Positions 25,973 through 34,483 of a stretch of DNA of 64,000 nt are shown piece after piece (positions within the stretch are counted from its first letter, which is position 1; each line of letters begins with the position of its first letter). The translations under genes were made by a program, and so were the position numbers. This DNA is from G963677445 sp963678275 (GTDB lineage: Bacteria; Bacteroidota; Ignavibacteria; Ignavibacteriales; Melioribacteraceae): assembly GCA_963678275.1 (NCBI GenBank), contig OY782765.1, positions 4,092,001 to 4,156,000 of the forward strand, given 5' to 3'. The notes beneath the pieces are model-generated. The model made no database searches, was not told the origin of the DNA, and worked only from the letters and a program-made list of their open reading frames with translations.

Positions 25973-28135
25973 ATGAAAAATAATTTATTGACAATCATTA
26001 TTCTTTTTATGGTTAATGTGGTAGTTTCTGATAAGTCAGTTGCTCAAATTTCAAATTGGCATCAATATTTCAGTGTTATTAATTTAAACTGTATTTCTGA
26101 AACTGACAACTATCTTTGGATTGGAACCACAGTGGGCGCTGTAAGAATACAGAAAAACACTGGTGACAAGACTTTTTATTATGCATCAAATTCCGGTTTG
26201 CCGGGCAATAATGTGATATCGATCGGAGCCATTGATGAGAATGAAGTTTGGTTTGGCACCTACTCGCACGGAGCCGCACTTTACTCAAACCCGGAATGGA
26301 CTGTTTATAACAGTGATAACTCCCCTATGCCTGAAGGAAGAATCACCTCCATAGCGTTTGATTCCACCGGGAATGTATGGTTTGGAATTTATTCGAATGG
26401 AGTTGTAAAATTTGATGGAAATGACTGGACGAGGTATAATACAAATAATTCAGGACTAACAAACAACGGCGTTTTAGCAATCTCTTTTGATAATAATGGG
26501 GAATTATGGATTGGAACTTACCAGGACGGATTATTCAGGTTTAATGGAAACGATTGGACTATATACAATTATGCGAATACCGGAGTTTCAATTTCAGAGG
26601 TAAGATCAATTGCTGTTGATAAAGTCAATAATGTGTGGGTTGGCTTTCTTGGCGGCGTTATGAGGTATACAGGAAGTGAATGGATGTATTATAACAGCAA
26701 CGTGTTTAATATTCCTTATGGAATTGTATATGATATTGATTTTGATTCTGAAGGAAACAGATGGTTTGCCGTTTCAAACAATCTGGTAAAACATGATGGC
26801 TTAAACTGGCAGCTTTACGGATATGAAAACTGGGGAGGTTATACTGACAAAGTTTTGCAGGCTGTGAAAGTGGATAATGAAGATAATATCTGGTTTGGAC
26901 CGACAGATTTAGGACTTATTAAATATGATGGAGAAAGCTGGACTCCTACTCCTTTCGCCAACTCCAGTTTACTGGATGATGAAATAATTTCCTGTTGTAA
27001 GGGGCCCGATAATGCTCTTTACTTTGGAACTCTTGGAGGTGGTGTCAGCATAAAAAGGGGACAGATATGGAACAGGATAGATAATACCAACTCAGGAATA
27101 ACCGGAAACGTCGTGCAAACTGTTGCTGTCGAAGAAGATGGTTCCCAATGGTACGGAACAAATTCAAATGGAATGTCATTTTGCAGGAATAATAGCTGGA
27201 AAGGATATTTTACTTATAATTCAGGTCTCATATCAGATGATGTCAATAAGATTGTTATAGATACAGATGGCAGTAAATGGATTAGCTGTTACGGCGGCGG
27301 AGTAATAAAGATTGAGGGTGAAAACTGGACAAAATTCGACATGTCAAATTCCGGTATACCGGGTGAACATATTGTTGAAATAGCGATTGATAAAGATGGA
27401 AGAAAATGGTTTGGCATATCCGGAATTGCGGGAGTGACTGTATATGATGACAATAACTGGATAATTTATGATAATACCAATTCCCCTCTTACATCAAACG
27501 CGAAATCAATTACTTTTGATAATGAGGGAAATGCCTGGCTGGGCACATGGGCAGGAGCCGCAAAATTTAACGGCTCAGAATGGGAGATTTTTAATACTTC
27601 CAACTCTTCATTGCCGCATGATTATGTTCATAGCGTTATGACAGACCAGGAAGATAATAAATGGTTCGGGACTGAAAACGGGGTAGCGAAATATGATGGA
27701 TATGAATGGACCATTTATAATGCATCAAATTCAGGACTGACAGATAATCAAATAAATGTTATGATAATGGATTCAGATGGCAATAAATGGTTCGGGACAA
27801 AAAACGGCCTCACTGCATTAATGGATCATCCGGTGAATGTTGAGGATATTGTTCCTGTAAATGACTTTTATCTCTCCCAGAATTTTCCCAACCCTTTTAA
27901 CCCATCGACAAATATAAGTTTTTATAACCCCGTGCCGGGATTTGTAAAATTAACAGTATTTGATCTGCTTGGAAGAAAACTGGAGGAGATTTTGTCGAAT
28001 AAAATGGCAGCCGGTTATCATAATATTGAGTTTGACGGTTCTGATCTTGCCTCAGGAATCTATATTTACAAGCTTGATTTAGAAGGATATTCCCGAAAAT
28101 TTTCAGAGTCAAAAAAAATGTTGCTTTTAAAATAA
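25973..28135 (+). CDS. Secreted beta-propeller protein with T9SS tail, 2
   Basis: The product has 720 residues from the ATG at 25973, preceded by GGGAGGAG; an in-frame ATG at 25958 overlaps that ribosome site and is unlikely. The architecture repeats the upstream gene: signal peptide, Reg_prop-type repeats (WFGT..NGVAKYDG.EWTIYN.SNSGL), then a sorting domain (LSQNFPNPFNPSTNISF to SKKMLLLK). Fifteen bases separate it from the previous stop, so both are made from one transcript. A factor-independent terminator follows at 28184. The role is unknown; such propellers bind ligands or surfaces. Confidence 0.92.
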   Translation: MKNNLLTIIILFMVNVVVSDKSVAQISNWHQYFSVINLNCISETDNYLWIGTTVGAVRIQKNTGDKTFYYASNSGLPGNNVISIGAIDENEVWFGTYSHGAALYSNPEWTVYNSDNSPMPEGRITSIAFDSTGNVWFGIYSNGVVKFDGNDWTRYNTNNSGLTNNGVLAISFDNNGELWIGTYQDGLFRFNGNDWTIYNYANTGVSISEVRSIAVDKVNNVWVGFLGGVMRYTGSEWMYYNSNVFNIPYGIVYDIDFDSEGNRWFAVSNNLVKHDGLNWQLYGYENWGGYTDKVLQAVKVDNEDNIWFGPTDLGLIKYDGESWTPTPFANSSLLDDEIISCCKGPDNALYFGTLGGGVSIKRGQIWNRIDNTNSGITGNVVQTVAVEEDGSQWYGTNSNGMSFCRNNSWKGYFTYNSGLISDDVNKIVIDTDGSKWISCYGGGVIKIEGENWTKFDMSNSGIPGEHIVEIAIDKDGRKWFGISGIAGVTVYDDNNWIIYDNTNSPLTSNAKSITFDNEGNAWLGTWAGAAKFNGSEWEIFNTSNSSLPHDYVHSVMTDQEDNKWFGTENGVAKYDGYEWTIYNASNSGLTDNQINVMIMDSDGNKWFGTKNGLTALMDHPVNVEDIVPVNDFYLSQNFPNPFNPSTNISFYNPVPGFVKLTVFDLLGRKLEEILSNKMAAGYHNIEFDGSDLASGIYIYKLDLEGYSRKFSESKKMLLLK

Positions 28136-28183
28136 AATCACCGTTCTTATCGAATTCAATTTTTTTATCAAATCGCTATTTTG

Positions 28184-28217
28184 AAAACCGGTTAGAGAAG
28201 ATCCAACCGGTTTTTTT
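28184..28217 (+). terminator. Rho-independent terminator
   Basis: AAAACCGGTT (28184-28193) and AACCGGTTTT (28205-28214) form a 10-bp stem with an 11-base loop, and the stem runs into seven T. It ends the two-gene propeller operon. Confidence 0.85.
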
Positions 28218-28261
28218 ATTAAAATGAATTTTTTGAGCACTCATCTAAATGCAATATATAT

Positions 28262-28290
28262 TTGACATATAGCCGGATATACATTATATT
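28262..28290 (+). promoter_or_regulatory. Promoter of the gene at 28327
   Basis: TTGACA (28262-28267) and TATATT (28285-28290) are separated by 17 bases and lie 37 bases before the ATG. Directly downstream is the octamer TGACTATC (28305-28312), which also follows the likely start regions of the genes at 23771 (octamer 23723) and 33198 (octamer 33070). Confidence 0.6.
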
Positions 28291-28326
28291 TATTAATGTT
28301 TATTTGACTATCGTTCCGGAGCGACT

Positions 28327-28947
28327 ATGAAATTTATAATGTTTATCGGTTTATTCTCAGTTTTATCTTCACAATTATTTTGTCAGACCGACACACTTGA
28401 TATCCGGGGAGAATACCAGATTAAACCAGGTTTTAACCTGATGGTCCTTCAGGAGGATGATGGTTTATATATAAAACCGACCGGTAAATCAAAAGAAAAG
28501 CTGATACACCTTTCAGATGATCTTTATAAAATTGGCTCAATCAACGGGACCATCGATTTTTCTCTTATTACAAAAATGGGGCAGCCTTATCTCGTGATTA
28601 AAATGTACGGGCAGACAATTCACGCTCCTGAAATATCAGTGCCCGATCCCCTGCATGAATATGAAGAGATAAATCTGCCAGACTCCCTCCTTACCGGTCT
28701 GGAAGGCAAATACCGTCTGGATTCTTCCAGGATATTTGTGATTACAAAAGAAGGAAAAAAATTATTCGCCCTTATTTCAGGTCAGCAGCGATTTGAAATA
28801 TTTCCTTACGCCGAAAATAATTTCTTTTATAAAGTAGTCGCCGCCTCAATAGAATTTGTAAAAAATGAGGAAAATATCGCGGAATACCTTCTGCTCAGGC
28901 AGGGTGGAATAATTTTACGCGCTGAAAGAATAATAAATAATAACTAA
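28327..28947 (+). CDS. Secreted hypothetical protein, DUF3471-like repeats
   Basis: The 206-residue product has a signal peptide (about residues 1-20). Two similar halves follow, each with a G.Y.......V..E...L/Y......K...I.L....Y...S...I pattern (IRGEYQIKPGFNLMVLQEDDGLYIKP and LEGKYRLDSSRIFVITKEGKKLFALI). This resembles DUF3471, a lipocalin-like accessory domain commonly found at the C-terminus of beta-lactamase-type serine hydrolases. Such a hydrolase is encoded downstream at 30647. It has its own promoter and a good start (CCGGAGCGACT before the ATG). Confidence 0.7.
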   Translation: MKFIMFIGLFSVLSSQLFCQTDTLDIRGEYQIKPGFNLMVLQEDDGLYIKPTGKSKEKLIHLSDDLYKIGSINGTIDFSLITKMGQPYLVIKMYGQTIHAPEISVPDPLHEYEEINLPDSLLTGLEGKYRLDSSRIFVITKEGKKLFALISGQQRFEIFPYAENNFFYKVVAASIEFVKNEENIAEYLLLRQGGIILRAERIINNN

Positions 28948-28977
28948 CAAGCCTGATGCCTTCCACCGTCCCGAAAT

Positions 28978-28998
28978 GCCTTTTACTGATTAAAAGGC
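28978..28998 (+). terminator. Possible terminator hairpin
   Basis: GCCTTTTA and TAAAAGGC form an 8-bp stem with a five-base loop between the genes at 28327 and 29041. No T-run follows, so termination activity is doubtful. Confidence 0.3.
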
Positions 28999-29040
28999 GC
29001 CGGGTCTTCTCTTTTCAGCTAAATTTGCCTTGAAAGCTAC

Positions 29041-30435
29041 ATGATTAAATATTTACTAATACCGCAAAATAATATGAAAACAAAATTTAACAAATTATAC
29101 TTTCTGCCCTTTGCTTTTTGGGTTTTATTTGGTCTGTCATGTTCAGACGATCCGGGCAGTCCTGAAATTGAGCTGACATTCATGGAAAAACTGCAAAACA
29201 TTCCCGGACTTGAAATTAATGAAATAACTCAGGCAGCCGGATTTGAAAGATCGTTCGAACTTATACTTCAGCAGCCTGTTGACCATAATAATCCGGGCGG
29301 GCAGCAATTCAGCCAGAGAATGTATCTTCACCACGTTAATGAAGAGGCGCCTTTTATTTTCTGCGCTTCGGGTTATACTTCAAGGCCCGATTATATTTAT
29401 GATCTGACATCGGCGCTAAACGCGAATCAGCTTCAGGTTACTCATCGCTATATGGCGGACGCGAGACCTGAACCGACAAACTGGCAATTTCTTACTATAG
29501 AACAGGCGGCGGCTGATCACCACAGAATCGCGCGGTTCTTTAAGGAAATATATGAGGGCAAATGGTTAAGTCTGGGCAGAAGCAAAAGTGGTATGACCGC
29601 CCTCTTCCACAAGAGGTTTTATCCTGATGATGTTGACGCAACAATCGCATGGGTCGCTCCGATAATTAATGGGGTGGATGATCCGAGGTTTCAGCCATTT
29701 TTAGAGCAGGTCGGAGATGCTGATACGCGGGAAAAGATATTTAATTATCAGACGATGGTATTGGAAAACCGCGATGAGATTTTGCCGAAGATAGAAAATT
29801 ATATGAATAATTCATCTCTTACATATAATGTCGATCCTGCCATTATTCTCGAATATGAAATTTGTGAATATCCTTTCGCTTACTGGCAGTTTACATTATG
29901 GCCTTCAGAGAATATCCCCGGCTCCGGCTCAACCATTGATGAACTCTATCAACACCTTGAAGAGGCCGGCGGATTTCCACTTTATTCGGATGAATACCGT
30001 GATTATTATTCCCCCGTTTATTACCAGGCTTATACTGAGCTTGGCTGGTATAAACTGAAAAATGAAAACCTTGCCGGTCTGCTTACAACCGACCCATCTT
30101 ACGATTTTTATGTGCCTTCCGGTTCCGGCGCTCTGTTCAGGAGCGACGTTATGACTGATATAAAAAACTGGCTGATGACAGAGGGAAATAATATCATTTA
30201 TATTTATGGAGGAAATGATCCCTGGACAGCCGCCGCGATAGAAAACACAGGAAGCACAAACTCAATAAAAATTGTTCAGCCGGGAGCCGACCATAGTGTA
30301 AGACTGGCTGACCTGGATGAAGCCTCCCTGGTTTATTCCACTCTGGAAGAATGGCTGGGAATTTCAATTAACGGACCGGGAGTAATTCCAGCTAAACTCT
30401 TTACTGAAAATAAACCTGTCCGGCTACTTAAATAA
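29041..30435 (+). CDS. Peptidase S37-family lipoprotein
   Basis: The 464-residue product is a PS-10/S37-type tripeptidyl aminopeptidase of the alpha/beta-hydrolase fold. Catalytic residues are visible: Ser181 in LGRSKSGMTALFHKRFYPDDV, the Asp in IYGGNDPWTAA and the His in PGADHSVRLADL. The N-terminal FELILQQPVDHNNP and FIFCASGYTSRPDY blocks are also typical of the family. A lipobox (FGLSC) shows that it is a lipoprotein, unlike the secreted Streptomyces enzymes. A start at 29074 would give a shorter signal peptide and is possible. It probably trims peptides in the periplasm or at the surface. Confidence 0.88.
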   Translation: MIKYLLIPQNNMKTKFNKLYFLPFAFWVLFGLSCSDDPGSPEIELTFMEKLQNIPGLEINEITQAAGFERSFELILQQPVDHNNPGGQQFSQRMYLHHVNEEAPFIFCASGYTSRPDYIYDLTSALNANQLQVTHRYMADARPEPTNWQFLTIEQAAADHHRIARFFKEIYEGKWLSLGRSKSGMTALFHKRFYPDDVDATIAWVAPIINGVDDPRFQPFLEQVGDADTREKIFNYQTMVLENRDEILPKIENYMNNSSLTYNVDPAIILEYEICEYPFAYWQFTLWPSENIPGSGSTIDELYQHLEEAGGFPLYSDEYRDYYSPVYYQAYTELGWYKLKNENLAGLLTTDPSYDFYVPSGSGALFRSDVMTDIKNWLMTEGNNIIYIYGGNDPWTAAAIENTGSTNSIKIVQPGADHSVRLADLDEASLVYSTLEEWLGISINGPGVIPAKLFTENKPVRLLK

Positions 30436-30461
30436 AACCATTAATATGTTTGAGGTAAAAA

Positions 30462-30650
30462 ATGGAAATTGAAGATATCAAAAAAATGCCCCCCTATAAA
30501 AGAGCGATAATTTTAAGCATTATACTGATTACTCACGGTGTTGTACTGATGAATGCTATCAGCGCTCCAAGCGTTGGAGTGGTTTTTATCGCGGTTGGAG
30601 GTTTGTTTTTTATATTGGGAATGAGCCGGAAAAAAGAGGAGGATAAATGA
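30462..30650 (+). CDS. Small two-TM membrane protein
   Basis: The 62-residue product has two hydrophobic segments (about residues 15-32 and 36-54) and a basic/acidic tail (SRKKEEDK). No family is recognised. Its stop overlaps the ATG of the following serine hydrolase gene (ATGA), so the two are translationally coupled, and it lies 26 bases after the S37 peptidase gene. It may be a small accessory of the hydrolase. Confidence 0.65.
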   Translation: MEIEDIKKMPPYKRAIILSIILITHGVVLMNAISAPSVGVVFIAVGGLFFILGMSRKKEEDK

Positions 30651-32119
30651 GTTTTCGTGAAATATTCATTACATTTTTTATCATCTGTATGAATTTGGTG
30701 TTTGCGCAGAAAAATGAAATTGATAATTTTCTAAGAGAGTGTAATGAGAAAGGACTTTTTACCGGATCTGCCCTGGTAACTCAGGGAAGCAAGGTTATTT
30801 ATGAAGGAGCTTTCGGACAGGCAGACAGGGAAAATAATATAAATAATGAACCTGAGACCCGTTTTAATGCCGGATCAATAACGAAACAATTTACTACTGT
30901 TATGATACTGCAATTGCTCGAAGAAGGAACACTCAGGAGTGAGGCCGTTATAACAGAATATATCAAAAATTACAGGAAAGATACCGGAAATAAAATAACT
31001 ATTGATCACCTGCTCAGGCATAAATCGGGAATTAAACCTTTTACGTCAATCAGGGGTGTTGATGATTTTCTCGAAAGAAGGCTTACAGATGAAGAGCAGA
31101 TAGCGATTCTCCACAGCAGTGACCTGATCTCAGAGCCGGATGAGAAATATGAGTATAACAATACAGGCTATTGTCTTCTCCGTTTTATCATAAAGGAGGT
31201 AACAGGAAAAACATATGAAGAAAATCTGAATGAAAGAATCCTGAAACCTCTTGGTATGAAAAACACCGGTTTGATTTATCATGAAACCACACCGGAAAAG
31301 TTTGCCGAAGGATATATACTTGATTTAGGAGGATACAGGAAACCACGATACCTGAACCAGGAAAATTTTTGGGGAACCGGAGGCATATATTCCACAGTCC
31401 ATGATCTGTGGAAATTTAACAGGGGCATCAAAGAACACAAATTGTTTCCTGAAAAATATGACAATCTCATTTATGAACCATTTATTTCCACCCGCCCCGG
31501 AAACGGACACGCGCTTCTTTGGGATATTACCACAATTCCGCTTGGACCGGAAGGTCCGCGGGTTAAGTTTTTTCAGTTTAACGGGGCTGCATGGGGATAT
31601 AACTGTTTTAATACAATTCTGGCTGAAAAGGATTACCAAATTATACTAATGACAAACGCCGGGCATGATACAAATATCTGGGCGGTTCACAGCGGGATTA
31701 TGCAGATTCTTCACGATGTTAAAGTTTATACTCCCCGAATACCTGTCAGCAGTTATATAATCAGAAATTATGAAACAGATAGTCTGGCATCCCTGGTTGA
31801 AGAAGCGGAAAAATTGCTTGATGAACAAAGGGGTCTATATACAAAATCGGAATACAAACTTAATATGCTCGGCTACAGATTAATGAGACAAAATAAACCT
31901 GATGAAGCAATCCTCCTTTTTAAGCTTAACACAAGGTTATTCCCGGAAAGTTTTAATGTGTTCGACAGCCTCGGGGAGGCATATATGGCAGCGGGCAATA
32001 AAGAAATGGCAGTCAAAAATTATAGAAAATCCCTCGAACTTAACCCTGAGAACAAAAATGCGGAAGATATGCTTAAGAGCCTGAATTTTCCACAGTCAGA
32101 GCTGAGGAAAACGCCCTAA
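30647..32119 (+). CDS. Serine hydrolase (beta-lactamase class C fold) with TPR
   Basis: The 490-residue product has a signal peptide (about residues 1-18) followed by a penicillin-binding/beta-lactamase class C-type domain: Ser77-I-T-Lys80 (SxxK), the tyrosine motif YEYNNTGY near residue 168, and a GHALLW segment where KTG-like residues would lie. Such proteins act as esterases, D-amino-acid peptidases or beta-lactamase-like enzymes. The final 80 residues hold tetratricopeptide repeats (FDSLGEAYMAAGNKEMAVKNY) for protein contacts. It is the last gene of the S37-TM-hydrolase cluster. Confidence 0.92.
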   Translation: MSFREIFITFFIICMNLVFAQKNEIDNFLRECNEKGLFTGSALVTQGSKVIYEGAFGQADRENNINNEPETRFNAGSITKQFTTVMILQLLEEGTLRSEAVITEYIKNYRKDTGNKITIDHLLRHKSGIKPFTSIRGVDDFLERRLTDEEQIAILHSSDLISEPDEKYEYNNTGYCLLRFIIKEVTGKTYEENLNERILKPLGMKNTGLIYHETTPEKFAEGYILDLGGYRKPRYLNQENFWGTGGIYSTVHDLWKFNRGIKEHKLFPEKYDNLIYEPFISTRPGNGHALLWDITTIPLGPEGPRVKFFQFNGAAWGYNCFNTILAEKDYQIILMTNAGHDTNIWAVHSGIMQILHDVKVYTPRIPVSSYIIRNYETDSLASLVEEAEKLLDEQRGLYTKSEYKLNMLGYRLMRQNKPDEAILLFKLNTRLFPESFNVFDSLGEAYMAAGNKEMAVKNYRKSLELNPENKNAEDMLKSLNFPQSELRKTP

Positions 32120-32261
32120 TGGGGAAAAACCGAAAACATTTGAAGAATTGGACTCTGGTTTTCAGAGCACAATATTATAGTTTGACACGAGTCGTAAGTT
32201 CTTAATTATTGTCCCTGTTCTGATTTCTATTGAAAAGAATCCCGAATGGGATTTAATATCA

Positions 32262-32494
32262 ATAGCCCCGGGCGGCGAAAGAAGAGAGCAGCCCGGGGTT
32301 AAAAGAAAAATATGCCGCCACGACCCCGACGGGGTCGAATATAGAACTTCATCGCGAATTTGATTTTACTCCGGCAAATACTATTTCTCCCGGGGTGTTT
32401 ATATTCGACGCCTTCAGCGTCGCGAAAGATGTCCGCTATATCAGACCACCGGATTGCATCCGGGGCTATTGATATTCGACTCCATTCGGAGTCG
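32262..32494. repeat. Cluster of REP-like hairpins
   Basis: Four perfect stems occur in 230 bases: CCCCGGGC/GCCCGGGG (about 32265-32299), CGACCCC/GGGGTCG (32321-32337), CGACGC/GCGTCG (32406-32422) and CGACTCC/GGAGTCG (32477-32494). The last three share the left and right context ATATTCGAC...GTCG, so they are members of one element family, and ATAGCCCCGG recurs at both ends of the cluster in opposite orientation. Non-coding. Confidence 0.65.
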
Positions 32495-32550
32495 TTTATG
32501 ATTAAAAGAAATAATTCTCAGGTAATTCCTGTTTGATTCCGGTTCGGCCT

Positions 32551-32649
32551 GTTTATTTTGAATCGCGGCCTGACTATTGGCAATATGTTATTGGCGGGCT
32601 TTTTGACAAATTTTGCTCTCCGGATTATCCACAACATGTTGGTGTTAGG
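32551..32649. repeat. Dispersed non-coding repeat, copy C
   Basis: This is a diverged copy of the element at 1-150 and 226-375, sharing AATCGCGGCCTGA, GGCTTTTTGACAAATTTTGCT and ACAACATGTTGG. The GC-rich left extension of copies A and B is missing. Confidence 0.65.
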
Positions 32650-33031
32650 ATGTTGGTAAAAGCCTGAAGTAATTCATAAGACACTTTATCGCGATCCGCC
32701 GTGAAGGGGGCAAACTACCGGAGCCGGGGTGTAACATTAATTTTGACTCAGCAAAAAGAAGCTGACGGGAAGTAAAAGTATAACAGGATTTAGCGCGCCG
32801 GTTCAAATCCAAATCGCAATCGAAGTCTAAACCGTTTTTTACAGCCTTGAGTCCCTCCAAAAAATCCGGGAAGGGCAATGTCTCTATCATAAATCTTAAC
32901 TCCTCATTCTCCCCGGTTCTGCCAGCTTTGAATTTACTACAATACCTGTAGGGATAACATTAAACTTCAATACTAAATCCACCTACAATTAATACTTGAA
33001 TAAACAGACTTTAAAAATTAATATCCAAATA

Positions 33032-33060
33032 TTGCATTACATAAATATATTTGATATATT
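33032..33060 (+). promoter_or_regulatory. Promoter of the YjbH/lipoprotein locus
   Basis: TTGCAT (33032-33037) and TATATT (33055-33060) are 17 bases apart. The octamer TGACTATC follows at 33070-33077. Transcription from here would give a leader of about 130 bases before the ATG at 33198. Confidence 0.45.
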
Positions 33061-33115
33061 ACGTTCAGGTGACTATCGGGGCAAAACATAAAACGACATA
33101 ATTTCAGAAGGAAAA

Positions 33116-33189
33116 AAAGTTACTTTAATACGGTAACTTTAGGTAATACTATTTCTTAAGGATTTATTTTAATCGATCCTTAAGGGGAG
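33116..33189 (+). promoter_or_regulatory. Leader inverted repeats covering the ribosome site
   Basis: Two perfect inverted repeats lie between the promoter and the first gene. AAAGTTAC (33116-33123) pairs with GTAACTTT (33133-33140), and CTTAAGGAT (33155-33163) pairs with ATCCTTAAG (33176-33184). The right arm of the second runs into AAGGGGAG (33182-33189), the ribosome binding site of the gene at 33198, so folding would hide it. The first could be a protein-binding operator or a second RNA stem. Confidence 0.5.
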
Positions 33190-33197
33190 AATCAGGC

Positions 33198-34466
33198 ATG
33201 AAGGCAGGTTTTCTGCCGGCGACGCGTAATCTGTTTATTATGTGGCGCGGCAGAACATCCACCGTCAGCGTTATGTTGTTATTTTTGTTGCTGGCGCCCA
33301 TTACGAGCCGGGCTCAAGGGGCTGAAAATCCGGAAGGAATACTAAGCGGCGCGCTGGTTGCTGAAGGATTTAATAATGTAGCCGTATGCGCTGAGGAAAA
33401 CCAGCTTATTCTTACCTATGAAAATCTTATCTATCGTTATGAAGTAACCGCTTTGAAAGAGGTGTTGCGTTTAGTTTGTGAAAATCTGGAAGAAGATTAT
33501 GAACTTGTTATAATAATCCAGCGCAGGAAAATACCAATTTCCGCTTTTAGTATTTCTTCAGAGTTGTATAAATCATGGCTCGCGGGAAAAACGGAAAAAG
33601 AAATACTTAGAGCGAATATAAAAACAACACTGAACACCGATAACTATTGGAAAAAGCTCGAAAACAAACAAAAAACAAATAACTCTGATTTTATTTTCGA
33701 GATTGTACTTCATCCGCAGTATAACGCAAATTTTGTGGGATTTGTTGATCCGGTCGATTCACAGGTAAATATTTGTCCGGAACTGAAGACAACTCTGCTC
33801 CCCGGTTTTTCCATATCAGGCCGGGTGATATTTCCCATCTTTAATGATCTGAGTTCTGAAGGAAATTATATCAGGCCGGGCCTTTCCAATATTAACCAGT
33901 TTATACGTCTTCCCTTCAATACTTTTTTTTCGGCCACCCTGGGGTATTTTTCAGAACATCGTTATGGATTTGACGCTCAGATAAGGAAATATTTCCTGAA
34001 TGGAAATTTTTTCCTGGGTGGCAAAATTGGTTATACCGGTTATGCTTCATTTTTCAGCGATGTGCTTTATTATACACATCTGAATACTTTCACTCCCTTC
34101 CTGGAAACAGGCTATTATTATTCCCGCTGCGATGTGCAGTTTAAGTTTACTTACGGCCGCAGTTTATATGAAGACGCAGGCTGGCGGTTTGATATTAAAC
34201 GTTATTTCGGCGAAGTGGATATCGGTTTTTATTACACCCAGACAGACATTGACAAAAACGGGGGGTTTAACATAAGAATACCCCTCTTTTTAAACTCATA
34301 TATGAAATCAGGCCCGGTGAGAATAAGGCCGGCCGGTTATTTCCCCTGGGAATACAGGGCTCGCGCTACACGCTATGGCTGGACAAATTACAGCAGCGGA
34401 TTGGATATAGGCAGTTCTATGAAAAAATATCTGCCCGGTTATCTAAAATCACAATTTTTTGAATAA
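33198..34466 (+). CDS. YjbH C-terminal-type outer membrane protein 1
   Basis: The 422-residue product has a signal peptide (about residues 24-40). The segment ALVAEGFNNVAV...LTYENLIYRYEVTALKEVL matches the periplasmic part of YjbH-type exopolysaccharide proteins. The following IRPGLSNINQFIRLPFNTFFSATLGYFSEHRYGFDAQIRKYF and repeated strands ending in aromatic residues match the second YjbH beta-barrel. The first YjbH barrel is missing here; a separate gene at 38904 encodes such a part. In Enterobacteria YjbEFGH affect exopolysaccharide; here the partner is the next gene's lipoprotein. Ribosome site AAGGGGAG. Confidence 0.78.
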   Translation: MKAGFLPATRNLFIMWRGRTSTVSVMLLFLLLAPITSRAQGAENPEGILSGALVAEGFNNVAVCAEENQLILTYENLIYRYEVTALKEVLRLVCENLEEDYELVIIIQRRKIPISAFSISSELYKSWLAGKTEKEILRANIKTTLNTDNYWKKLENKQKTNNSDFIFEIVLHPQYNANFVGFVDPVDSQVNICPELKTTLLPGFSISGRVIFPIFNDLSSEGNYIRPGLSNINQFIRLPFNTFFSATLGYFSEHRYGFDAQIRKYFLNGNFFLGGKIGYTGYASFFSDVLYYTHLNTFTPFLETGYYYSRCDVQFKFTYGRSLYEDAGWRFDIKRYFGEVDIGFYYTQTDIDKNGGFNIRIPLFLNSYMKSGPVRIRPAGYFPWEYRARATRYGWTNYSSGLDIGSSMKKYLPGYLKSQFFE

Positions 34467-34483
34467 ACATTTTTGGAGGTAAA

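Larger units (their letters stand above)
32120..33031. other. Gene-free stretch rich in hairpin repeats
   Basis: No convincing gene lies here. It holds four GC-rich hairpins (32262-32494, listed separately) and copy C of the dispersed repeat (32551-32649). An 81-codon minus-strand frame (32645-32890) has a ribosome-site-like GAGGAG before its ATG and a protein-like first 30 residues, but the rest is low quality; at most it is a broken gene. The end of the stretch becomes AT-rich and leads into a promoter. Confidence 0.5.

Noticed and set aside
32645..32890. 81-codon minus-strand frame with a GAGGAG before the ATG
   Set aside because: Only the first 30 residues look protein-like, the rest overlaps copy C of a dispersed repeat; at best a broken gene, too weak to list.
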